From assembly GCA_937914815.1 (NCBI GenBank), contig CALDMI010000300.1, positions 1 through 12,882 of the forward strand: DNA of 12,882 bases. Direction: 5' to 3'. Each line of letters starts with the position of its first letter. The stretch's first letter is position 1. The notes under the pieces are model-generated. The model worked only from the letters and a program-made list of their open reading frames with translations, was not told the origin of the DNA and searched no databases. This document shows positions 1 to 5,050 of this stretch, piece by piece. This stretch comes from an uncultured Clostridia bacterium. Lineage in GTDB: Bacteria; Bacillota; Clostridia; Oscillospirales; CAG-272. Made by a program: the position numbers and the translations under genes.

Positions 1-1
1 C

Positions 2-376
2 CCGCCGCTTCTTGTCTCATATGTTCTCATTATGATAGCCTCCGGCGCGGGCGTCATATACTGGATAACCGGGCTTCTTACCCTGATATTCGCGACGGTG
101 ACCTTCGCCGCCCTCGGCTCGGTAATGAACATACTTCTCCCGAAGTTCGACTTCACAAACGAAACGCAGGTGATAAAGCAGTCCGCATCGGTCACCCTGA
201 CCATCCTGCCGGGCATGCTCTTTACCACCGTCGCGCTCATCGGCGCCGCGGCAATCTCGCTCGCCGTATCGCCGCTTGTCGCAGCGATAGTGATGATGGC
301 TCTCTTTGCCGCGCTCGCCGCGGTGATGTGCGTCATCCTCCTCGGACCCATGACGAGAAAGTACGCGTCCCTTTAA
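2..376 (+). CDS. ABC-2 type transporter permease, C-terminal fragment
   Basis: The reading frame is open from the left window edge and ends with TAA at 374-376, so only the last 124 residues are seen. They are almost entirely hydrophobic, with about four membrane segments (roughly residues 3-17, 18-40, 63-88 and 90-113) and a short basic end (MTRKYASL). Between the second and third segments is a polar loop with the core LLPKFDFTNETQVIKQSAS. I recall this type of loop (PK-aromatic-D/N-x-x-NE-x-x-VKQ) from large Clostridia ABC-2 permeases that lack a separate conserved name, which work with an ATP-binding partner to export unknown substrates. The partner and the N-terminus would lie to the left. 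The internal ATG at 32 has no ribosome binding site and is not taken as a start. The membrane-protein call is firm; the ABC permease family is a recollection of the loop motif and less sure. Confidence 0.6.
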   Translation, partial: PPLLVSYVLIMIASGAGVIYWITGLLTLIFATVTFAALGSVMNILLPKFDFTNETQVIKQSASVTLTILPGMLFTTVALIGAAAISLAVSPLVAAIVMMALFAALAAVMCVILLGPMTRKYASL

Positions 377-394
377 TCACACCATATAAATATA

Positions 395-452
395 CGGGCT
401 GTCACTGTCATTTTAGTCTCACTTTGAAAAAAGCGCCGACAGTGACAGCCCG
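395..452. repeat. 15-bp perfect inverted repeat with 28-nt loop
   Basis: The arms CGGGCTGTCACTGTC (395-409) and GACAGTGACAGCCCG (438-452) are exact reverse complements separated by 28 bases. The loop has a T-run and an A-run that could lengthen the stem further. Neither side carries the T-tract expected of an intrinsic terminator: the right flank is A-rich on the + strand, and the left flank is AT-mixed. The element sits between the permease stop (376) and the DUF3810 ribosome binding site (465-470). It could be a transcript-stabilising hairpin, a factor-dependent terminator or a short mobile repeat. Confidence 0.75.
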
Positions 453-473
453 AAATTAAAAAACGGAGGTATT

Positions 474-1568
474 ATGACAAAGTTACGGGAATTTATTAAA
501 AAGTACATCCCGACATACTCCGTTATCTGCTTTGTTATTCTTGTGATCTGCACTCTGCTTCATATTATCTCCGGGATAAGCCCGTCTGCGGCTGATTTTC
601 TGAATATCCGCGTCGGACAGTCCGTCCGCCTGATTCTCGCCAAGATAACCTCGCTTCTCCCGTTCTCACTTGCGGAGCTGCTGCTTTATCTTCTGCTTCC
701 GGGGGCGGTTCTCCTTGTCATTGCGTTCGTGCGCGCATCGCATGAGCGTGGGCGGACACTCCGCCTCCTCGCCGTCGTGCTCGCCACCGTGTCGCTCCTG
801 TATTCGTCATTTGTTCTGACGCTCGGTCTCTCATTCGGCACGCCGACCCTTGATGAGAAGCTCGGATTTTCGGAAAAGGATGTGAGTGCAGATGAGCTGC
901 GCGACACCCTGACCGTTATCCGCGACAACATAAACGAATGTGCCGGGGAGATAGAGTACCGGGACGGGGAAGCGCAGACCCCGCATACAAACTCCGAGCT
1001 GTCGGAGATCATATGCAGTGCATACCGCACCGCCGCAGAAGCCTACCCCGCGATAAATACCTTTGACAGCCGCTTCAAGCCCGTGCTCTCCGGCGAGATA
1101 ATGACCGCCTGCGGCACCCTCGGGATATACTCCTACTTCACCGGAGAGTCGAACCTCAATATGACCTACCCGGATTTCAGCCTGCCGTTCACAGTCGCGC
1201 ATGAGTTCGCACATCAGCGCGGATTCGCGCGGGAGAATGAGGCAAACTTCGTCGCCTTCCTCGTCTGTATAGGCTCGGAGGATGCGTTTGTCCGTTACAG
1301 CGGGTATATGACAATGTATCAGTATGTCTCATCCGCGCTCTCGCGCGCGGACAGCGACGCATATACGGAGGTCGCATCGGGGCTCTCCGCCGCTGCGAGG
1401 GATGACCTGCGCGCTTACTATGCGCGGGCGCGCAAGTATGACGGGACTGTCATTGATAAGGTCTCGAGCGCGATGAACGATACCTACCTTAAAATAAACG
1501 GCACCGTCGGCGTCCGGAGCTACGGGCTCGTCGTCGACCTCGCCGTTGCCTATTACCGCGACACCTGA
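474..1568 (+). CDS. DUF3810 family membrane protein, zinc-metallopeptidase-like
   Basis: A 364-residue protein. The N-terminal third holds about three membrane segments (about residues 15-37, 66-88 and 95-120). A soluble domain follows with the motif HEFAH at residues 243-247 and downstream acidic residues E254 and E256 in GFARENEANF. HExxH followed closely by a glutamate in ENEA is the zinc-binding pattern of gluzincin-type metallopeptidases, and this arrangement is typical of the DUF3810 family, whose physiological substrate is not known to me. The catalytic domain is probably outside the membrane, which is inference. ATG at 474 is chosen because GGAGGT at 465-470 precedes it by a short gap. 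No promoter is obvious upstream, where the 395-452 inverted repeat lies. The next gene, murA, has its own promoter, so this is likely a single-gene unit. The family call is good; peptidase activity is inferred from the motif only. Confidence 0.85.
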   Translation: MTKLREFIKKYIPTYSVICFVILVICTLLHIISGISPSAADFLNIRVGQSVRLILAKITSLLPFSLAELLLYLLLPGAVLLVIAFVRASHERGRTLRLLAVVLATVSLLYSSFVLTLGLSFGTPTLDEKLGFSEKDVSADELRDTLTVIRDNINECAGEIEYRDGEAQTPHTNSELSEIICSAYRTAAEAYPAINTFDSRFKPVLSGEIMTACGTLGIYSYFTGESNLNMTYPDFSLPFTVAHEFAHQRGFARENEANFVAFLVCIGSEDAFVRYSGYMTMYQYVSSALSRADSDAYTEVASGLSAAARDDLRAYYARARKYDGTVIDKVSSAMNDTYLKINGTVGVRSYGLVVDLAVAYYRDT

Positions 1569-1586
1569 CGGTCGGGAACTGAATTT

Positions 1587-1616
1587 TTCACATGGGAATA
1601 TGCTGTAATGTACAAT
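1587..1616 (+). promoter_or_regulatory. Candidate promoter of murA-pdxK
   Basis: TTCACA (1587-1592) and TACAAT (1611-1616) are separated by 18 bases and stand 22 bases before the murA start codon. The -35 box is moderate and the -10 box has five of six consensus bases. The predicted start of transcription would fall around 1622-1624, giving a very short leader that just includes the ribosome binding site GGAG (1626-1629). Confidence 0.5.
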
Positions 1617-1625
1617 ACCTTGTAC
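1610..1625. promoter_or_regulatory. Palindrome over the murA -10 box, possible operator
   Basis: GTACAATACCTTGTAC is a perfect 6-bp inverted repeat (GTACAA / TTGTAC) with a 4-base centre. It covers the -10 box and reaches the predicted transcription start, the usual place for a repressor site. No cognate regulator is encoded in the window. A chance palindrome of this size cannot be excluded. Confidence 0.35.
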
Positions 1626-1638
1626 GGAGTGTGTTCCT

Positions 1639-2859
1639 ATGGAAAAATATTTTGTAAGGGGCGGTCGCCCGCTCTCCGGGGATATAGAGTGCGGCGGGTC
1701 GAAAAACGCGTCTCTCCCGGTAATATTCGCGACGCTCATATGCCCCGGCGTGACATACCTCAGCGGTCTCCCGGAGATACGGGATGGGCGCGTCGCCCTT
1801 GAAATTCTCGGTGTGTTCGGCGCTGACGTAGAGCGCAAGGGAGACACCTGTCGGATAGATACCGGCGACCTGCACTATTCCGCCCCGCCGCCGGAGCTTC
1901 TTTCCTCCTTCCGCGCCTCTACATACCTGATAGGCTCTGCAATACCGCGCTTCGGGAGGTGCCCGATAGGGAACTTCGGTGGATGTAACTTTTCCGCCCG
2001 CCCGATAGATATGCATATCGCGGCGGCGCGCGCATTTGGCGCGGAGATGCACGGAGATACCCTCGTCACGGCGGGGCTCCACCCCGCGACAGTCACTTTC
2101 GCGAATAAATCGGTTGGCGCAACCGTAAATGCGTTGCTCCTCGCCGCCGCGACAGAAGGGGAGAGCAGGATAGAGAACCCGGCGACAGAGCCGCATATAA
2201 TCTTTCTTGTCCTCCGCTCCGCCGGCGCGGATATAGAAATATCCGGAAATTCATTTACCGTCCGCGGCGGGCGCCTCCGCGGCACCTCCGCCCGCGTCAT
2301 TCCCGATATGATAGAGGCGGGGACATATATTATCGCCGGGCTTGTCACCGGCGGGCGCGTCCGTGTCCGTGGCGTCCCCCCGCGGGAGCTCTCGGCGCTG
2401 ACCTCGCTTCTTTCGTCAATGGGGGCTTCGGTCTCCTCGTCTGACGCCGCCGTCTCCGTCACTTCACATTCCCGCCTTGATTATGCGGAGGTCACAACGG
2501 CGCCGTACCCCGGATATCCCACGGATATGCAGCCGCAGACGGCGGTCCTTCTCGCGAAAAATTCCGGCGGGAGAATAACCGATACCGTGTTTCCGGAGCG
2601 CTTCGGCTACCTCTCCGAGCTTGCGAAGTTCGGCATAGCCTCCGCCCGCTTCGGTGACGGCGCGGTGATATACCCCTCGGAAATAAAAAACTCCGGGGCA
2701 AAGGTATGTGACCTTCGCGCCGGCGCGGCTTGTCTGCTTGCCGCCCTCGCGGCAGATGGGGAGAGCGTCATATCCGATGACGGTATGCTCACCCGCGGAT
2801 ATTCCTCCCTCGTTTCAAAGCTCCGTTCCCTCGGCGCGGATATAGATCTCCTCGCCTGA
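1639..2859 (+). CDS. murA: UDP-N-acetylglucosamine 1-carboxyvinyltransferase (MurA-type)
   Basis: MurA transfers enolpyruvate from phosphoenolpyruvate to UDP-GlcNAc, the first committed step of peptidoglycan synthesis, in the cytoplasm. The 406-residue protein spans the whole two-domain fold and is slightly shorter than the usual 417-430. Key residues are present: K22 in GGSKNASLP, the fosfomycin-target cysteine C116 in FGGCNFSARPIDMH, the RAS and FGR segments just before it, D296 in TAPYPGYPTDMQ, ERF before LSEL, DLRAGAA, and RGY plus LGADI at the C-terminus. The start ATG follows GGAG by nine bases. The sequence is clearly divergent (KNASLPVI for the common KNAALPIL, NFS in the active-site loop). 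The gene stands apart from other cell-wall genes and is followed after 34 bases by a pyridoxal kinase. Since many Firmicutes carry two MurA enzymes, this could be the second copy. An EPSP synthase is excluded by the cysteine loop and the PGYPTDMQ motif. Confidence 0.9.
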   Translation: MEKYFVRGGRPLSGDIECGGSKNASLPVIFATLICPGVTYLSGLPEIRDGRVALEILGVFGADVERKGDTCRIDTGDLHYSAPPPELLSSFRASTYLIGSAIPRFGRCPIGNFGGCNFSARPIDMHIAAARAFGAEMHGDTLVTAGLHPATVTFANKSVGATVNALLLAAATEGESRIENPATEPHIIFLVLRSAGADIEISGNSFTVRGGRLRGTSARVIPDMIEAGTYIIAGLVTGGRVRVRGVPPRELSALTSLLSSMGASVSSSDAAVSVTSHSRLDYAEVTTAPYPGYPTDMQPQTAVLLAKNSGGRITDTVFPERFGYLSELAKFGIASARFGDGAVIYPSEIKNSGAKVCDLRAGAACLLAALAADGESVISDDGMLTRGYSSLVSKLRSLGADIDLLA

Positions 2860-2893
2860 CGGTAAACATAAGTAAAAAGAAAAGGAAAATAAA

Positions 2894-3727
2894 GTGAAAA
2901 GAATACTTACAGTGCAGGATATCTCCTGCGTCGGAAAATGCTCGCTCACCGTCGCCCTCCCGGTAATCTCCGCCGCGGGGGTAGAGTGCTCCGTCCTCCC
3001 GACCGCCGTTCTCTCGACCCATACCGCGTTCCCGGAGTTCACATTCCGGGATCTGACAGATGAGATAGAGCCGATAGGGGAGGTATTCTCCCGCCTCGGC
3101 ATAGACTTTGACGCCGTATATACAGGCTACCTCGGCTCAAAAAGGCAGGTCGCCCTCGTCTCGGAGCTCATAAGGCGGCAAAAAGAAAAGGGCGCATATG
3201 TCCTTATAGACCCCGTAATGGCTGATAACGGGAGCCTCTATCCCGGCTTTACGGCGGAGTTTCCGCCACTCATGGCGGATATGTGCCGCATGGCTGACCT
3301 CGTAGTGCCGAATGTGACAGAGGCGGCGCTGATGCTCGGCATGCCGTACAGAGAAAAGTACGACGAGAAATATATAAAGGAGCTTCTCGCGGGGCTCGTT
3401 TCCCTCGGAGCAAAGAGCGCGACGATAAGCGGCGTCAGCTTCTCTGACGATAAGATAGGCTTCATGCACCTTGACGGCGCGGGCGGGGAGTACACCCTTT
3501 ATCTGAACGAGAAACTCCCGAAATCCTATCACGGCACCGGCGACCTCTTCGCCTCCGTCACCCTCGGCGGCGTCATGCGCTCCCTCGGCGAGGTGCGCGC
3601 GCTTGAGCTCGCCACCGATGTGACCCTTGATGCAATGAGGCATACCGCGAGGGATAAGAACGCCCGCTTCTACGGCGTCAATTTTGAGGAGGCTCTCCCG
3701 CTCCTTATATCCCGCTTATCTGAATGA
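2894..3727 (+). CDS. pdxK: Pyridoxal/pyridoxamine kinase (PfkB family)
   Basis: The 277-residue protein belongs to the ribokinase/PfkB-type vitamin B6 kinases, which phosphorylate pyridoxal, pyridoxine or pyridoxamine with ATP in the salvage of pyridoxal 5'-phosphate. Evidence is the N-terminal VQDISCVGKCSLT segment, LPTAVLSTHT, DPVMADNG, VPNVTEAALML and the anion-hole/catalytic motif HGTGDLF with D217 as the expected base. The length is normal. The start is GTG at 2894, seven bases after an AAAGGA box, the only well-placed start in front of the conserved N-terminus. It follows murA by 34 bases with no terminator between, so both are probably read together. The gene has no terminator at its stop, and its last 12 bases overlap the convergent TIGR04086 gene. 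The symbol could equally be pdxY; the substrate preference cannot be read from sequence. Confidence 0.85.
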   Translation: MKRILTVQDISCVGKCSLTVALPVISAAGVECSVLPTAVLSTHTAFPEFTFRDLTDEIEPIGEVFSRLGIDFDAVYTGYLGSKRQVALVSELIRRQKEKGAYVLIDPVMADNGSLYPGFTAEFPPLMADMCRMADLVVPNVTEAALMLGMPYREKYDEKYIKELLAGLVSLGAKSATISGVSFSDDKIGFMHLDGAGGEYTLYLNEKLPKSYHGTGDLFASVTLGGVMRSLGEVRALELATDVTLDAMRHTARDKNARFYGVNFEEALPLLISRLSE

Positions 3728-4132
3728 GCGGCGCCGCCTCCCGCGGCGGAGTCCTCCGAGATAGGCGAACAGTGCAGAGAGCGGAAGATAGCAGAGATAA
3801 TTTACAAATACCGCCCCGGAGAGCTTTCCACCCCCCGCGATTATCCCGACGGTAAAGAGAATTATCACAAAGACGAGGGAAGAGAGAAACGCGGAAATAA
3901 ATCCGCCCTCCCGCCGCGTCGCCGATATTATAAGGGCGGACAGCGCCCCGGTTATAAGAAAAGCGGCGAGCGAGTATGCCCCCGCCCGCGGCGCGGGGTC
4001 CCCGCCTCCTATCGCGATGAGCGCGCCGACGGCGCACAGCGCGATGAGAAGCACGGCTTGCAGAGCTATTCCTATAACTATCCCTCCGCCTCGCCCTGTG
4101 GCGAAGACGGAGGAGGTGTGCCTTTTCTTCAT
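3716..4132 (-). CDS. TIGR04086 family small membrane protein
   Basis: A protein of 138 residues with four membrane segments (roughly residues 17-40, 50-70, 78-100 and 105-124), a basic N-terminus (MKKRH) and a basic end rich in arginine. This matches the TIGR04086 (YrzE-like) family, which in Clostridia is commonly found beside yajC and often beside the SCIFF ranthipeptide genes. Its function is unknown. The frame stays open to an ATG at 4192, but ATG 4130-4132 is chosen because GGAGGT (plus-strand 4139-4144) sits six bases before it. The extra 20 codons would encode the structured RNA leader and lack hydrophobic or conserved character. The gene follows yajC on the same strand and overlaps pdxK tail to tail by 12 bases. 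No SCIFF gene follows here. The ribosome binding site is buried in a predicted hairpin (4137-4204). Confidence 0.75.
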   Translation of the reverse strand: MKKRHTSSVFATGRGGGIVIGIALQAVLLIALCAVGALIAIGGGDPAPRAGAYSLAAFLITGALSALIISATRREGGFISAFLSSLVFVIILFTVGIIAGGGKLSGAVFVNYLCYLPLSALFAYLGGLRRGRRRRSFR

Positions 4133-4136
4133 AAAG

Positions 4137-4204
4137 AAACCTCCGAACGGTCTGTCTGACAGGGGACCTACAGTCCCTCTGTTAAAAGACATATTCGGAG
4201 GTTT
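4137..4204 (-). promoter_or_regulatory. Structured leader sequestering the ribosome binding site
   Basis: On the minus strand the RNA begins with AAACCTCCGAA and ends with TTCGGAGGTTT, a perfect 11-bp stem. Its 3' arm contains the GGAGGT of the TIGR04086 gene. Inside are stacked helices: GTCT/AGAC, then ACAG/CTGT, then GGGAC/GTCCC closing a TGTAG loop. The whole arm-to-arm length is 68 bases, and it lies between the yajC stop and the next start codon. When folded, it would hide the ribosome binding site, and the U-rich TTTCTTTAT just after the stem could also act as a terminator. I cannot match it to a named riboswitch class. Confidence 0.6.
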
Positions 4205-4212
4205 GCTTTTTT
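4137..4212 (+). terminator. Possible + strand terminator facing pdxK
   Basis: The same fold read on the + strand is an 11-bp stem (4137-4147 with 4194-4204) with an inner GGGAC/GTCCC hairpin, followed after GC by six T residues (4207-4212). It is the first terminator-like structure downstream of pdxK, whose stop is about 410 bases to the left, so it may end read-through antisense to the TIGR04086 gene. The loop region is longer than in typical intrinsic terminators. Confidence 0.4.
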
Positions 4213-4230
4213 ATTCCGGAAGTGGGAGAA

Positions 4231-4662
4231 TTACTTGTTCTCGTCTGCCTTCTCTTCGGTTTTCGGCTCGGTCGCGGCTTCTGCGTTCTCTGCCGCGTTC
4301 TCCGCGCCCTCTGCCTTCTGCTCCATGACGCTTGCGGCGATGTCCTCAGCCTTTACATCAATGGTGCGGACGGCTCCCTTGAGGAAGCGTATCTTCGTGC
4401 GGTCCTTAGTCGTCTCAAGAACAAAGGTCTCGTCTTTTATAGAGACAACCTTGCCGATTATTCCGCCTATCGTCGTGACCTCGTCACCGACAGCGAGGGA
4501 GGAGCGCATCTCGTCGTCCTTCTTCTGCTGTTTCTTCTGCGGGCGGATCATGAGAAAATAGAGCGCGGCAATCATGACGACTATCATGATTATCGAGATC
4601 CAGTTAAAGCTGCTGGTTGATGTGCTGCTGCCTGAGCTGGTTTCAAGTAGAAAATTCAACAT
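4231..4662 (-). CDS. yajC: Preprotein translocase subunit YajC
   Basis: YajC is a small accessory membrane protein of the SecDF-YajC complex that assists Sec-dependent protein export. The 143-residue protein has a short serine/threonine-rich N-terminus, one membrane helix (about residues 20-42, ending LYFLMIRPQ), the diagnostic basic stretch RPQKKQQKK, and the conserved core SLAVGDEVTTIGGIIGKV with a following beta-rich segment. The last 30 or so residues are an acidic, alanine/glutamate-rich tail, longer than in minimal YajC proteins. The ATG at 4662 follows GGAAGG by eight bases. It has its own promoter (4696-4724, minus) and is followed on the same strand by the TIGR04086 membrane gene. 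The family assignment is secure. Confidence 0.95.
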   Translation of the reverse strand: MLNFLLETSSGSSTSTSSFNWISIIMIVVMIAALYFLMIRPQKKQQKKDDEMRSSLAVGDEVTTIGGIIGKVVSIKDETFVLETTKDRTKIRFLKGAVRTIDVKAEDIAASVMEQKAEGAENAAENAEAATEPKTEEKADENK

Positions 4663-4695
4663 ACATTATACCTTCCAAAAAATATTTTCCATTAC

Positions 4696-4724
4696 ATTAT
4701 ACATCATAATAATTAACAATTCAA
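4696..4724 (-). promoter_or_regulatory. Promoter of yajC
   Basis: On the minus strand TTGAAT (plus 4719-4724) and a perfect TATAAT (plus 4696-4701) are separated by 17 bases in an AT-rich region, a strong sigma-A type promoter. Transcription would begin around 4689, about 27 bases before the yajC start codon. Confidence 0.75.
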
Positions 4725-4844
4725 GAATAAAGCGAAAAAAAATCCCTATTTGTGCCGCGATGTGAAAAATACTCAAATCCGGGGAGCCCGCAAACCGCTT
4801 TTTATGTGAAAAACGGAAAAATCGCCGAAACTTCCGAAAAGCTA

Positions 4845-4873
4845 TTTACATTTGCATTTTCCCGTGATATAAT
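4845..4873 (+). promoter_or_regulatory. Promoter of the uracil permease
   Basis: TTTACA (4845-4850), a 17-base spacer and a perfect TATAAT (4868-4873) form a near-consensus sigma-A promoter. Transcription would start near 4880, giving a leader of about 170 bases that contains the PyrR hairpin and the attenuator terminator. It is divergent from the yajC promoter. The bases between the two promoters (about 4725-4844) show no gene or clear structure. Confidence 0.85.
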
Positions 4874-4890
4874 ACTCCGTGAAAATCAGG

Positions 4891-4922
4891 TCTTTAAGTT
4901 CGGTACAGAGATGCCGACAAGA
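4891..4922 (+). promoter_or_regulatory. PyrR binding hairpin (anti-antiterminator)
   Basis: The RNA has a lower stem TCTT/AAGA (4891-4894 with 4919-4922), a purine-containing internal bulge, and an upper stem TCGGTA/TGCCGA (4900-4905 with 4912-4917) closing the hexaloop CAGAGA (4906-4911). This reproduces the known PyrR binding loop, whose Bacillus version is CAGTCCAGAGAGGCTG. With uridine nucleotides present, PyrR stabilises this hairpin and blocks the antiterminator, so the downstream terminator forms. The competing antiterminator is visible: 4918-4925 can pair with 4971-4978, using both the 3' arm of this hairpin and the 5' arm of the terminator. Confidence 0.85.
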
Positions 4923-4973
4923 TTTGCGATAGTCCGCGCGCCGGGGGAGTTTACGGTGCGGGGGCGGGTTAGG

Positions 4974-5000
4974 TCTTGCCGACAGGCAAGATTTTTTTTT
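4974..5000 (+). terminator. Attenuator terminator in the uracil permease leader
   Basis: TCTTGCC (4974-4980), loop GACA and GGCAAGA (4985-4991) form a perfect 7-bp stem followed by nine T residues (4992-5000). It lies about 95 bases after the predicted transcription start and 50 bases before the permease start codon, inside the leader. Its 5' arm overlaps the antiterminator, as expected of a PyrR-controlled attenuator. Confidence 0.93.
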
Positions 5001-5050
5001 GCCCGGCAACATGGCTTGGTTTCCGAAAAAAGCAAAAAAGGAGAAAAAAC

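Noticed and set aside
831..1214. Long antisense open frames across the DUF3810, murA and other genes
   Set aside because: They are arginine/serine/proline-rich by-products of GC-biased codon use opposite genes with clear conserved motifs, and have no ribosome binding sites.
4133..4192. N-terminal extension of the TIGR04086 protein from ATG 4192
   Set aside because: No ribosome binding site precedes 4192, the 20 extra codons coincide with the folded RNA leader, and GGAGGT is ideally placed for ATG 4132.
4665..4671. Second TATAAT on the minus strand just before the yajC start
   Set aside because: It lies between the GGAAGG box and the start codon, would give a leaderless RNA and has no matching -35. 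The upstream TTGAAT/TATAAT pair is far better.
4976..5050. Upstream start of the uracil permease at 4976
   Set aside because: This stretch overlaps the attenuator terminator and its T9 tract, and a strong AAAGGAG box marks ATG 5051.
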